Assembly: GCA_023101885.1 (NCBI GenBank)
Contig: JALPQD010000234.1
Coordinates: 558,001 to 622,000, forward strand
Length of the DNA stretch: 64,000 bases
Source: Typhlomys cinereus
Lineage: Eukaryota; Chordata; Mammalia; Rodentia; Platacanthomyidae
Reading direction: 5' to 3'
This document shows positions 35,472-48,040 of the stretch, piece by piece (positions within the stretch are counted from its first letter, which is position 1; each line of letters starts with the position of its first letter). Position numbers and translations under genes: made by a program. The notes under the pieces were generated by a model. That model had not been told where the DNA came from. It did no database searches and saw nothing but the letters and a program-made list of their open reading frames with translations.

Positions 35472-38460
35472 GTATCTCTCCTGTACTGTCTCCCTGCTAT
35501 CCCGGCTGCCTGCCTTGCTTTGCATTCTGCATGACCTGCCGCTCTTCAGTCTTTGATAATTATATAATGTGCCCCATATCAGCTGTGCAGACGTTGGCTT
35601 CCCATAGCTACATTGCTCTCAGAATCAGCAAATCAGTTGTTTTGATTTTACTTTTTTATTTTTATTTTTTGCTGTTTTTCCATCTCTCCAAAAGTACAAG
35701 AGTTCTAATGGAATATCATTCAAATTGGACAGCAATCAGACAGTCTCTTTGTTCTCTGTGTGTGGATGAAGCGACAACTACGACAGCTATGATATATTCT
35801 CGGCAGGTTATCCTATCAAAGACTGTACGGTCATAATACATGTGCATGGAAATGTTGCTGCTTCTTCATCTTTGGGGTGCACTCTTTGGGGAAGTAGGCT
35901 ATGTCCTGCAACTTCGAGGGTCGTGATCCTACAGTCAGAGTCATGTGACGGCCCCGTGACTGATTTCAGCATGTGCTGCATTTGAGTTTGGAGCAGATGA
36001 ATAGGGGCAGAGATGTGCTCTGCTGCTGCCGGGCTGTCTGGTACAGTTAGGCAACAGGACGCATGCCAAGGCTGTCTGTGGGGTTTGTCTTGTGAGTTCC
36101 ATGAGCCAGATCCCAGTGCTCACACTAACGGTGCCATGTTCTGCTTTGTAGTTTTGGTGATAGTTGTTCTTCTAGCTTTTCTTTTCCCAATGCCATTGTC
36201 AGAAAAAAAATCACATCTTGAAGAGCAAACTCACGCACTGAAAGGAATGTTTGTAGGTCTGAAAAGAGTATTTATTCAAAAACACTTGTGGTAATCAGGG
36301 GAAGGTGAACCCAAGCGTTCACATATCTTAGTCAGTGGTACTTCGAGACCTGGGAACTTTGTAGAAAAGTGAGGGAGAAGGTGTGGTTTTGGGGAGCGAT
36401 GTTTTTAACCTGCTCGACAGGCAAAGAAGTGGCAATGGAGACCCAGAGACCAGCCAAAACCTCCATGTTCACATCACCTTTGCGGTACTAGTTGTTACTG
36501 CATAGTCGCCTGGTCGGGGCTTATGTCTCCGTGAGCAAAGAATCGATTGTTTTCTTTCCTTTGGCAAGAAAAGACTACTTCAGGAATATGATTGGCTAAC
36601 GATCACCCATAAGGTGTTCCAAACTCCAGAGCACATGTTGCCTGTGGGCACACGGTGAATTTCAGTCTGATCTTAAATTTTTGACCAGCATTGTTTCTGG
36701 TACGTCTCAAGCGAGCATCCGTGTTCAGACGAGACTAATAAGCCTCCTTAAATCACAAATCAGAAGCTGACTTCCACTATGCAAATGAAGCGAGTTTCTA
36801 CTTTACTACAGAGGATTCATTTGTAACTTAAATTAGCAGCTCTGACCTGTATTTGTGGGTGACGGATGCGCCCGGCCTCAGCAGACCAATTTCTGTCCCA
36901 GTCTAGTTAATGGCTGCAGAAGGATCCGGGTGAGCACTTTGACCGGTCCATCTTCCATTAGAAAGAGGAAGAAGAAAACGCTTTAAGGCTGCTTGGAAGT
37001 ACCTTCTACCTGTCAAGAACATCTTGTGGCTCAGAGTCAGGCGGAGGAGGCTGTTCGGATGGATTGGGCTAATTATCGATCTTCCTCTGGCAGATCCCCC
37101 ATCACCTTCCCACCTTGTTCATTTCAGCACAATACCCCAAACCTCAAATGCTCCTGTGTTGCTCTCTGTGTTGTGATTGGTCTTTTTCCTTGGGGCGATC
37201 ACCAATAGCTCAGAACACTTACTAAGTGGCTTTAATGACACTTTTATGATTGGGCAAGTGGAGTAGTGATTGATGCAGAGTGATTTCAGGCGCCCGGCTC
37301 TCAAGCCTCTCTGAGCACAAGTGTGGCGAGGGGTGTTCCTGCTAGGAGCTGGCTGGCCTGCTGCTGATTGGCCTGCTGGGTTATATGTTGATGTCATGTT
37401 GTTTTGCACGGTAATAAGTTCAACTTGCTATCGGAGTATTTGTTTGCAGCTTGGATGCCTGTGAGCACTTTTTTATGCTTTGCTTTTTTTTTGTAAATTA
37501 TCACACCTGTCCCCTCAAATATTTTTGCCTGCTTTCTTGATTCTTTGAAATCAGCCCATTCTTTATGAGTTAGGTATAATTCCAAGTGTTTGCAGGTAAT
37601 TGGAAGGGAATCTCTCTGCAGAAAGCATGTAAAGTTTAAAACCACTCTTCTTTTCCCCAAATGATAACAAACAGACAATGTTTATAAGGCACAATTTTGC
37701 TATAGTTGTTCAATTTCAAGAAACAATGCAAATTAAATTTAAAGTATAGACAATATGGGTAGGAGATAGGGCTCAAAGGTTAAAGTCTTTGCCTTGCAAG
37801 CAAAAAGACCTGAGTTCAAATCTCCAGATCTTATGTAAAAATGTCAATTTGATATGGTGATGCCCTGAGCTTCCAGCCCTGGAAGTTGGAGTCTGGGAAA
37901 CACCAGAGCAAAGCAGTAAGGAGATGGAACAATCTTGGATGATTCCCAATGGCACCCTTGAGCCTCCACAAGCAAACACACTGAAATGTTTCATCACGCA
38001 CACGTGCGTGCACACACTCACACACACAATATGTAGGGCAGATAGATATTAGTGTTCTCCAGAGACATCTATATTTCCCACTTAGAAAACTGACACTTTG
38101 AAGTTATAAACAGGCTGACATTGGTAATTGTGGCCACACATGCCCCGCAACTCCCCCTGACTGATGTCTTAATTTCTGCTTTAACACGTGACACATGATG
38201 AGAGAAATCAGAAGCAAGTCACTTTTCCACATAGACTCTTTCTACACAGAGTTGTTTGTTCACCTTTTCTTAATTTTGAAATAACTAGGCTTGCACACTT
38301 CCTGGTTGGCCAAGCTCCTGTGTGTGTTGTCCAGGTGTGATTATCTCTTAAGACGGGGTAAACCACTAGAGCAGTTGCTACTAGTCAGCGACTGGCCACC
38401 TGCTCGCAGTCCCCTTGCTTCAGAAGGGCTCGAACTCAGGGTGGTTTTCTGTGGATGCAG
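35472..38460 (+). other. ADGRL2: ADGRL2 intron within GAIN-A
   Basis: 3.0 kb, GT-AG. One SINE copy at 37755-38033. The block at about 36700-36850 carries an octamer (atgcaaat, 36779-36786) and a 17-mer that recurs at 42620. Other parts are unique sequence without features. Confidence 0.85.
37750..38033 (+). repeat. B2-like tRNA-derived SINE
   Basis: Head: gggctcaaaggttaaagtct with the B box gagttcaaatctcc. Middle: agctccagccctgga-type segment and acaatcttggatgattccca, then gcctccacaagcaaacacac and a CA-rich tail. acaatatg flanks both ends (37750-37757 and 38026-38033) as a short target-site duplication. Confidence 0.8.
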
Positions 38461-38644
38461 GCGATTGTGGACACCGTGGACAACCTCCTGAGGCCCGAGG
38501 CTTTGGAGTCGTGGAAGCACATGAATTCCTCTGAGCGAGCACACACCGCCACCATGCTGCTGGACACGCTGGAAGAAGGTGCCTTCGTCTTGGCCGACAA
38601 CCTCTTGGAACCCACAAGGGTGGCGATGCCCGCAGAAAACATCG
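38461..38644 (+). CDS. ADGRL2: ADGRL2 exon: GAIN subdomain A, second part
   Basis: This 184-nt exon (61 codons + 1) runs from acceptor ggatgcag to a perfect gtaagt donor. The peptide begins [20 protein letters not shown], includes the sequon NSS, and continues [20 protein letters not shown] to AMPAENI. It completes the helical half of the GAIN domain. The exon is followed by the longest intron whose two ends are both seen here (9.4 kb). Confidence 0.96.
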
Positions 38645-39044
38645 GTAAGTGAATCCGTGCTGAGCGCCACTCTTGATAGCATTCCTCGCTGTCCAACTTC
38701 TCTTCTGCTAAATTATCTTGGACTCTCCAGAAAAAAATAAATTACTGATCAGATGGAATAAAGTTAATGCAGAAGTCAAAAAAGTTGGTTTTATGGGTAT
38801 GTATGAGTTTCTCAAGTGAAAAATCATTAAAGAAAAAAAAAGCTAAAAGCACTTAAATGCCAGGATATGGATCGCTTAGGCAATGAAAGTGCTTGCCGTG
38901 AGAATGTGGTAATGCTTTTCCATTTTTATAAATATTACTAATGAATTCGAATTACTTTATGAGATGTGTTCTTCCAGTTGAACATTTAGCTCATCAACCT
39001 TGGGTGAACTCTGAGCATTAAACACAACTGTCTATGGGTAAAAG

Positions 39045-39185
39045 ATGGGGCCAGTAGTTTATTCCTGTCATCCCGGCCCTTTGGAGTGGAAGGGTTTCTG
39101 TGCCCCAGGCTGAGCTATGTATTAAGTTCAAGGCCAGTGTTATATATATATATATATAGTGAGTTCTAGCTGGTCTGAGTTGTGC
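39045..39185 (+). repeat. B1-like SINE
   Basis: gtttattcctgtcatcccgg, ccaggctgagctatgt and aagttcaaggccag fit a diverged B1 (7SL-derived) copy, interrupted by a TA run at 39141-39157. Confidence 0.7.
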
Positions 39186-39194
39186 CCGACAGAT

Positions 39195-39415
39195 GGAAGG
39201 AAGGAGAGAGAGTTCAGTTACTAGAGCACTGGACTAGAATACCTGAAGCACTGGGGTTATTGTCCAATGTGGGAACCAGCATAGGGACCCATGTCTGTAA
39301 TCCCAGCACTCGGAGGATGTAGGACCAGAGGGGCAGAAGCACAAAGCCTTCACAGTCTATATATGGAGTGTGAGGCAAGCCTGGGCTACAAGATACTATG
39401 TCAAAAAAAGAAAGG
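39195..39415 (+). repeat. B4-like (ID-B1 composite) SINE
   Basis: A tRNA/ID-type left part (tactagagcactggactaga) is followed by a B1-like right part (atgtctgtaatcccagcact, tgtgaggcaagcctgggcta) and an A/G-rich tail. Confidence 0.7.
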
Positions 39416-39728
39416 AGAGAAAAGGGAGGGAGGATGAAAGGAGGAAGAGAGAGAAAGAGATGAGAGGTTGGAGAAAAGGTCAGTAACTGACATCTGTAGT
39501 ATACAATATCCATATTTCACAAATTGCTAAATGATTGTGATTGTCTCGAAGCCTAATTACCAAGAATTCAAAAGCTGATACTGACAGACGGATATCCATT
39601 CTTTATAATATATGGAGAGGAGATTTTTCTTTTAATAATTTAGGATTCACTAATTTAAAATTGATGATTATTTGGTGAGATTGAGCTCAGATGAAGTTTA
39701 CAGTGAGGCAAGAAGTTCCTAAGCATAA

Positions 39729-39955
39729 ATATTAAAAAATAGGGGCTGGAGAGGTGGCTCAGGGGTTAAGCCTCTGCCTTGCAGGCAGAAGGTCCTTAGT
39801 TCAGATCCTATTCCCCACGTATGGAAGGAGGGGCGGCCTGTGGTTTTTGGTGGAGGCGTCCATGGTGGTTCCCGAATTCGTCCATGGTTATATACACACA
39901 CACATACTCGCACAATTGAATAAATAATAAATTTTTAAAAATATATTAAAAAATA
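39729..39955 (+). repeat. Young B2-like SINE with perfect 13-bp target-site duplication
   Basis: atattaaaaaata occurs at 39729-39741 and 39943-39955. The body starts ggggctggagaggtggctca with B box agttcagatcc and ends in an A/T-rich tail. It is a shorter relative of the copy at 8241-8557, sharing ggttcccgaattcgtcc, and lacks most of the middle segment. Confidence 0.9.
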
Positions 39956-40609
39956 AACAAAAGGGACACTTAACACCTAATTTCCCTGGGGGCAACCCAC
40001 TTTGAGGGAGACCTTTCCTGCAAGAGTGTCTTGTCTTCCTGCCCGACCACACCTGCTGAGATGGCAGGATTTTAAACCAACTTAGCTCAAATAATTATAT
40101 ATCTAGAGTTAAATTTAGAACCCTAAGTTTGTTTTATATAGGTAAATTTTTCAAGAGATGAAGTATGGAAATCATTTCTTCTTAAGTAGGGGAAATGATA
40201 AATCACTTGGTAACTTCAAAGTCAGGGAGTTCAAGCTGTGACCCGAGACTTGGTGTGGGGTTCCTCGCCCTGAGATGTGAATGGCATCCCCCTCTGTGCT
40301 TCCGGCTTCCATTGTCAGTCATTGAGGGTCATCTAATTGCTGATCCAATAAAAGTCCGTAAGATCTACATTGTAGACTGTAGTTAAGGTTTCGGGGCACC
40401 TTCAAGCTCTGCGGTGATTGCCTGGCATCAAGAAAAGAACTTGGGCAGGGCGCTTTGTAACCTGTGTCCGAATGATTTTTTTTTTAAAGTTATAATTTCT
40501 CTCCTTTTATGAGCATGCAAGAAAATTAATGAGTCAAACTAAATTCCGAGACCCCCAGGCATTCACATCCTAGAACAGCACATCTGTAATGTATCTATAG
40601 AGAACGAGT

Positions 40610-40765
40610 GGGGGAAAGCACCCACGTGTGGAGGTCACATGACAACTCTTGCAAGTTGTCTCTTGTTTTGCAAGTTCTGTCTCTCTGTCATGTGGGTTAT
40701 GGGACTTGAACTCAGGCACCTGGCTTGCTCGCAGACACTTTTTCTCCATCAGCTCTCTGGCCCAG
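40610..40765 (-). repeat. B3-like SINE
   Basis: gtggaggtcacatgacaact, gtgggttatgggacttgaac, tcaggcacctggcttg and catcagctctctggcccag are the reverse of a B3/B2 element. Confidence 0.75.
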
Positions 40766-41120
40766 TTCTTATTTTTTCAATCTGAGTCTGAAAGGTACAA
40801 TATCTGGGAATATATTTTTTCTGATGTCACTTAGAGGTACATCCGAAGCTTGAGCTACAGTCTCCATTGTAGAACTTTCCAGAGTTGTAAAGGATCATTC
40901 CTCTTTCCTGGGATCTTTTTAATTTCAACATAAAAGGTATGTCAAAATAGTGCTTTTTCTAGAGTGTAACCTGCTTTTTCTTGATGTCTCTAAACATCTG
41001 CTGGACCGTGTTGTCTATGTCTTAACTGCCCATGTTGTTCACTTGCTAGTCACTTTGTTTATTTTAAGATCATAGATGTTTCTGATTTCTACAGTATAAA
41101 CAGTATGTGTGTAAAGAATT

Positions 41121-41178
41121 AATTCATCTTGCAGCATAAAGAAAGCAATTCTTGCAGCAAGGCAATTCATGCAGCAAA
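41121..41178 (+). repeat. Short imperfect tandem repeat
   Basis: aattcatcttgcagcataaa, aattcttgcagcaaggc and aattcatgcagcaaagt are three related units. Confidence 0.6.
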
Positions 41179-41494
41179 GTCTAACACAGCCTGGTGATCT
41201 CATTCATTGTCTTCAGCTCTGGTCTAAACTTAGCACCTTGTCTTCCATTACTGAAGCAGTTTGATTTGCTTCCTTACTGGTTTCTCGTTAAATCCTTAGT
41301 TTAATTTCACAGCGTGATTTACCCATAATGATATATGAGGTATAATTATGTGATGGTGGCATTTTACAGTCAATTTTTGTGGTATAATTTATATTCAGGG
41401 TGCACCATTTCTAGGGTATACAGTCCGATGAATTTCAAACACTTTTGTCTCATGTAATCATTAGTGTAGGTTTTTTTCGGTATTTCCATTTCGT

Positions 41495-41690
41495 CTATCT
41501 CATGGGTGCATGTATGCGTATGTGTGGAGGTGTAGAACGTACGTGTGTGTGGAGGCGTAGATGACACAGTGTGCACGCAGAAGTCAGAGAACAACTTGCG
41601 GGGGTGTTGGTTCTCCCCATCGGCCGTGTCAGTTCTGGGGATGAACTTAGCACAGTGTCTTCTGCTGAGCCACAAGGCCAGCTCAGCGGT
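41495..41690 (-). repeat. B3-like SINE
   Basis: Reverse B3 pattern: tgtgtggaggcg, gcagaagtcagagaacaact, ttctggggatgaacttagca, ctgctgagccacaaggccag. Confidence 0.72.
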
Positions 41691-42096
41691 ATGCAAAAGA
41701 CCGTTTATCTCCACTGCTTCCTGTCCCTGGAGTTGACCTTCCCAAGACTGTGAGTGAAGCTGCATCGTTGGAGATTTCTCCGTGCAGGCAGCCTGTTGAG
41801 CAGCCTGCAGGAAATGGTCTGACTGCCGTGGGAAGATCCAGCCCATTTTCTGGGCAGGTGGAGCAGACGGAGCTGGTTCAACACTGTGACAATTCTTCAG
41901 CGTACCTGGGCAGACATGCAGGCCGTCTGGCGAGCGAGGAAGTTTGTCCTCTCAGCAATCCCTGTGGACCTGGTGTGGCCGGTTCCCTCGGCCCCTCCCT
42001 GGTGTGGGTATGAACTCTCCTGCCAAGCTGGGCTGTGAACCGTAATGGAGAATCAGAAGTCAGAGTAAAACGCTCTCATTCTCCCACGCTCTTTGG

Positions 42097-42232
42097 GCGT
42101 GAATGTATCAGCAAATGCAGACAGACTGGAACACACAGTCTCCTTGTGCAGCCTAGGCTGACACTGAACTCTGACCTTCTGAGTGCTGGGATTAAAGATG
42201 TATATACACCGCCATGTGCAGCTAGGACAGCA
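42097..42232 (-). repeat. B1-like SINE
   Basis: gtgcagcctaggctgacact, gaactctgaccttctgagtg and ctgggattaaagatgtatat are the reverse of a B1 element. Confidence 0.75.
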
Positions 42233-43636
42233 CAGTTAACTCTTGAATTCCTTGCACGTGTTTACTGCATGTTCACTTGTCTTTTCATAGAGTGGCTGTT
42301 CGTTTCTTTTGCTGTAGTTCAATTGGTTCTTGATGAAGGATCAAAGGAGGATTCTTTGCATGTTCTTAGTGTGAATTATGAGTAGCAATACACACAGTAA
42401 ATGTTCTCCTTTCCTTACTATCTTAGGAACAGTAGTAGTTTTTAACTGATTTTTAAAAAAAATCCCATTCCCTAATTTCAGCAGCATCTAATTAATCTTG
42501 TTTTACTTATGATCCCCACTATTTAATATTTTAAAGCAAATCATTGTCACCTTTCATCGTACTGTGAAAAGCTTCATATGCATCCTTTCAGAAAGAAAGG
42601 AAAACATTATCACACTTCAACTTTACTACAGAGGATAATATTTGTACACATTTAGTTTTCCTAAGTTTGTAGCAAGTTTACTTGAAAAAGTTTAAGCAAG
42701 TCTATACAATACTTCTATTTGATTTGCTGGTAGAGTCTCCTTTAATTAAAATTCAGCATTTAAAAAAAAAAAAAAAACCTCTTTGTTGGAGAAAGGGAGA
42801 TGAGGGACTCTATAAAAACCACCGCATTCTAGATTCAGCTTGTTCCCGCCCAGCGCATTGTGGAGTATATTTGATTCACCAATTGGGTCTATAGCTTGAT
42901 TAGGACAGGATTAATTTTTGTCCCACAAACTCTGTCAAAGCTCCAAGAGTCACTGATGCTGTTATCTTTTCTTGTGACATCAAGATTATGAGATTGATGC
43001 ACGTGCTAAGCCTGGTCCATCCATCGGGAAACACGCTTTCAGTTATTTTCTGGGTGGGTTTAGTAGCCACTATGGTTGCTTATGTCTGATTTTTATCTTT
43101 AGTGCTAGATATTTTGTAGCCCTTCAAATAAAACAACAAGGAAAAGAACCCAAGTCAGATGGATGAGGGTTATCTTCCTGCTGTGTAGACACGGGTCGGC
43201 CTCAGCTGGAAGCCAGACTCAGTTGGGCTGCGTAGACGACGAGACTGGCCCCAGGTGGCCTCCTGTCCTCCCACTTCTTCGCCAAGTGGCGCTCTCCCTG
43301 GGCTGGGGGCTTCCAACCCTGGCAGGCTGCTTCTGGGCACCCCGATGCCAGCTTTTTCTGCCCTGATTTCTCCTTCCAACCTCCCCCTGCAGCCAGTCCT
43401 TTCAGATGAACTTGAAAGCAATAGAAGGACAGAGACATGAATTCAAACTCTGCCTAGCGCACTGAGATTCCCGATCGGCCCTCCTGTGAACCCCTGCCTG
43501 CACCCCCTGTGTTGAAGGCAGCACGTGGCATTTCGTTCTTGCAGATGGCATGGAGCCCACGCGGCCAGTCACGTGTTCCAGCCTCCCCGCTGAGGCACAG
43601 CGAGATGTTCTACCATATTTGCCTGTGAAACACATG

Positions 43637-43850
43637 GAGGGCTGGCAAGGTGGCGCAGGCGGTGCAGGCACTTGCTGAGCCCGCCTTCCGCGCCGAGTTC
43701 AGTCTCCAGAACCCACAGAAAGGTGGGCGGAGTTGTCCTGGGGCCTCCACGTAGTAAACCTTCAGCACACGCTCCTGAGCCTGCTCTCCCCTGTTCCCAC
43801 AGTGAAGTTGAGGTACACACACATATATACCACATATATGTAACCACATA
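43637..43850 (+). repeat. B3/B2-like SINE
   Basis: Head ggagggctggcaaggtggcg, B box gagttcagtctccagaaccc, then cacagaaaggtgggcggag, tcctggggcctccacgtagt and a CA/TA-rich tail. Confidence 0.72.
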
Positions 43851-46039
43851 TATACCAATATCACTTTAACATTAGTGAAACTTTTTACTTAGTTTTTTTG
43901 TTGTTTTTTTTTTTTTTTTTCTTTTTCTTTTTCAAGATGGGATATGGTCGCTGTGTTACTGCTTTCAAATTCCTGGTTCAATTCCTGAATATTTTTTTAA
44001 AAATTTTACTCGATAGGGTGTATTCCTGTAACAGCTTTTGTCATTCAATGTGATTTCACAGTATATCACGTTCTTTTTTTTTTCCTTCTTAACGTTCTGT
44101 TTGCACGCTTGTATGCATTCTGTGTATGTCTCTGCTATGTGTAGCTAACACGCATTCCTTTGACGGACAAGTACACCTCTGGCCAACTGTTCCAGAAGCT
44201 CTCTGAGTATCTTCTTGCTCACATGTGTCTAGTCACAGGTGCACACATCCCGGAAGACGGGTGCTGGGGTGTGTAGCACGCCCGCCGTCAGCTCTACCCA
44301 GCGATACCAGAGCATTTGCTCACTGGGTTTCCCCAGTTTACATCCTCACCAGTAATAATCTCACCAACCGAGTGTTTGCCAGCACTTCGCTGTTCTTCTG
44401 ATCAGTGGGATCCCATCCCATTCCTGCTCCGCCCACACCTCTCCTGATTCCTTAAACTTTTCCATGCTTCTGCAATCCATTGATTCGCCTATTTTACTTT
44501 TCTCTCCTGTGACTTCACCACCCTCAAAATGTCCTACTTTCTATATTTCTTTGTGCTTTTTCTATGTGTTCTTTGATGCTCATATAGTTTAAAATACTTA
44601 ATTCTCCCGTAGCCTTTTCTAAGGTATCGTTTTATGTAATAATGAAGTCAAAAGTATCAAGTCTTGGTCTTTCTCAGGGTTGATGTTTGGAGTGCCTTGC
44701 GTAAGGTATTTATCTTTAGTTTTCGCTTTGGGTTTATACAGATGTTAACAGTTTGTAAGTAATAGAGCTTCAGTTTTCTCTGGATGTCTGTCTCCCACCT
44801 AAACCTTATATTCTGTCATGTTGCGGTACGGTGGGGTAGACAGTTTGATGTTTTTTTTTCACGATATGAACAGTGAGTTGTTTCTGAAGTTACATTAGTG
44901 CAAGCCGGTCCCTAGTGACGTCACCTGATCACTCAGTCATCTGTCAACCCCCACGTCAGCACATGAGAAGAGCCAAGTATTCCCTTCGCTTTGTATTCTT
45001 TTGTCTGCAAGAACACAAAGAATGCATCTCTACAGCATTCCAACCCGTCTCCCCAGCGGATTTCCATGGCGTTTCACACATGAATGTTAGACCCACCTCC
45101 TCAGGGTCCACACACCCCCTGCATTGGGTTGGAATTCTATTACAATTAGACTTCTCTCATAGATTGATATTTGCAAATACCAGATGGATGAGTTGACTTT
45201 TTTTTCTCAAGTAGATTATTGTCTAATTCTCTTTCCTCTGAACAATGAGTTACTGTATTCCTTACAGCAACTTATGCCTTTCATTTGATAGTCTCAAATT
45301 ATGTGATTACATAGGGTTCCAGTAGAACACATTGATGAAGATCAGTCTGTCTTTAAAGGAGTCTGTCGCTGTAGGTTTTGAACATAGAACCTTTGTCTCA
45401 TAATAAAACCTCTATCTGTTCAGGGAGTTTTGTCCTTTCCTACTGTTACTGAGTGAAGTGAGCATTTAATTCAGTGAGTTCTTTCCACCAATAATTTTTT
45501 CTACTAATAAATTTTCTAATTTTGTAAAAGTATATACTTTTTCTACTTTATTACTTTCTATATATGTTTAATGAGTTTAATTTGTTTAGGATGTCTTGTT
45601 TAAAATATATGCATACCTTATTAGAGGTTTAGCATATCACTTTAATGAGTAAGAATATCTTAATCACTTTAGTTCTGCTACTATTGTGTGTATTATGGGA
45701 TGAATTGGCACACAGATTTTCTGTCTTCTGAATGGAAAACTATGGAATGTGCTTAAAATTAAAGACGCGTATTTCATATGGGTTGCCATTTTTGATGTCA
45801 TTCATATCATAAGGGTTTCATAGTTTTTTTTTCAGTTTTAATTTTGTAGGAAATTTTCCTTTTAGTCTTTATTGAAAGTTATTGATGTGTATTTATTAGG
45901 TTAAAGTTGATTATTCCATTCTCATTGCTAAAATATATCTTCTACAGTCACTCACAATAATAATCCTATTAATTTGGAAAGTTTGCTTCGTTCTGGGACA
46001 TAACTTTTAAATCAATACCAATATTGGGTGAAATGAACT

Positions 46040-46170
46040 TTGCAGAAACAAGGTCTCACATAGCTCAGGCTGGCTTGGGACCCCCTATGTAGCCAAGGAT
46101 GACCTTGTACTCTGAATCTTCTTTGATCCCATCCCTCATGAGGGATTGAAGTCCTCTACCCCTGGCTCTG
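46040..46170 (-). repeat. B1-like SINE
   Basis: gaaacaaggtctcacatagc, tcaggctggcttgggacccc and tatgtagccaaggatgacct are the reverse of a B1 element, diverged at the right end. Confidence 0.72.
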
Positions 46171-47073
46171 GGTCTTCTTGTTGCCTTTAGAGATATATTT
46201 CTGGATCTTATCTGTCCTCAGTCTCCTTTGTTTGAACGCGTGGATTCTGATGAGAGAAAGAGAGAAACCACCCACCCCGCTTCATGCTTCCAAACACAAG
46301 CCAGTAAACGGTGCTCCTGTAGTCCATCCAATTCCAGGAATTGCAGGAGTCTTCATAGAGTTGTTTCTTAGTGTTTGCCACATGGTTGAATTTCTTCCAA
46401 GAACCTCTGAATGTCAGAGTATCTATGCTTACCACTAGATCTGTGTGTATTTAACCCCCCCCCCAAAAAAGCTGTGAACAATGGAGATAAATAGTATCTG
46501 TGACAAGAGCACAGTTAACCCTTTCTTAGCATGAAGATGGTGAAATCACACTGGCATCTGGGAACAAGAGCACGCTTACTGCGCACAGAACGCCTCATGC
46601 ACAGATTTAGCCACCGAAGAGGGGTGATTCAGAGAGAAATGGCTGGACACTATTTTTCACTGGTTAGCAATGTTACTTTTTTAAATTTTAGATCTCTGGA
46701 TTTAATGAATTTTTTCACATCCATGTTTTGTTTTCTCAATAAAACAACATCTGGTGTTGACGAATTTGGCCGTTAGTTGTAGTAGAAAGAACACTGTCGG
46801 AATCTTTTAAAAAGGGAAATGAGTTTCGCTATGAAACATTTCAGTTCTTAAAATAAAGAGCAGACCCCAGGAGTCTGGGGGGGGGTTATACTATGCCCCT
46901 TCTGGAAGTTAAAGCCTGACCCCACACATTGACTTGGCGTTCCTCTGTTTTGCCGTGTCTTTTAAGCATTTATATTTGCATTGCTGTCCTCGTAACTGTA
47001 AGTCAGGTGGCACAGGCTTAGGGTCTGCAGGCCAAGCAGTCTGCAGTCACCTGCTTGAATGGCAGTAAAGCCC

Positions 47074-47712
47074 CATGAGTGACATGTGAATGCTCCCGTG
47101 AGTGGTGGGTGAGTGATCCCTGTGTGAGTGCTCCCGTGAGTGACATGTGAGTGCTCCCATGAGTGATGGGTGAGTGATCCCTCGAGTGCTATGTGAGTGC
47201 TTCCGTGAGTGATGTGTGAGTGCTCCCATGAGTGATGGGTGAGTGCTCCCGTGAGTGACGTGTGAGTGCTCCCGTGATGGGTAAGTGATCCCTGTGTGAA
47301 TGCTCCCGTGAGTGGTGGGTGAGTGATCCCTGTGTGAGTGCTCCCGTGAGTGATGGGTGAGTGCTCCCATGAGTGATGGGTGAGTGATCCCTCGAGTGCT
47401 ATGTGAGTGCTTGCGTGAGTGATGGGTGAGTGCTCCCGTGAGTGATGGGTGAGTGCTCCCGTGAGTGACGTGTGAGTGCTCCTGTGATGGGTGAGTGATC
47501 CCTGTGTGAGTGCTCCCGTGAGTGATGGGTGAGTGCTCCCATGAGTGATGGGTGAGTGCTCCCGTGAGTGACGTGTTGGTGCTTCCTCGAGTGACATCTC
47601 CTTCGAGTGACGTGTGAGTGTTCCCTCGTGATGTGTGAGTGCTCCCGTGAGTGACGTGTGAGTGCTCCCGTGAGTGACGTGTGAGTGCTCCCACAACATG
47701 TGAGTGTTCCCA
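47074..47712 (+). repeat. 23-bp minisatellite
   Basis: About 640 bp of tandem units close to gtgagtgctcccgtgag + tgatgg (23 bp), each made of two related 11-12-bp halves starting gtgagtg. Variant units carry gacgt, gatccctgtgt or ccctcgagtgctat. The reverse-strand frames rich in Thr/His/Ser are repeat artefacts. Confidence 0.95.
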
Positions 47713-48040
47713 TGTGCTGTGTCCCCACCAGCTTTATTTACAAAACCAGGTGGGGGTCACACTTGGCTCACAAGTCCTCACGGAGCATTTTTTCCGCTTT
47801 ATCAGAAACTGATCAGCCACATCAGCCGTCCTCAGAATGTGTCACGTGTCCAAATCCTCCATGCACACCGGCAGTGAAGACATTCAGATGTGGATTTTGT
47901 GCTTGGTCTCCGCCCCCAATAAGGGTCCTGGAAAAGTCTTGTGAAGAGACAAATGGAAAGCAAGCTCCCTAGAGTTACAGGGGTCTCCTGGTGGCACTTG
48001 ATTCACTTAACCCCTTCCTTCCCCTCCCCCTCTCTTCCAG

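Larger units (their letters stand above)
38645..48040 (+). other. ADGRL2: ADGRL2 9.4-kb intron between GAIN-A and GAIN-B exons
   Basis: GT-AG. It is the most repeat-loaded intron: B1-, B4-, B2- and B3-like copies at 39.0-39.96, 40.6, 41.5, 42.1, 43.6 and 46.0 kb, and the 23-bp minisatellite at 47074-47712. 44.0-45.98 kb is AT-rich and may be a very degraded LINE, but I cannot confirm it. Other stretches show nothing. Confidence 0.8.

Noticed and set aside
41370..41846. 158-codon minus-strand frame
   Set aside because: It overlaps a B3-like SINE and has no recognisable domain.
47074..47712. CRISPR-like array
   Set aside because: Units are contiguous with no unique spacers, in a vertebrate intron. 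It is a minisatellite.
46962..47728. Three long minus-strand frames with repeated Thr-His-Ser units
   Set aside because: A 23-bp minisatellite opens all three frames, and the peptides have no known domain. Not a repeat protein gene.
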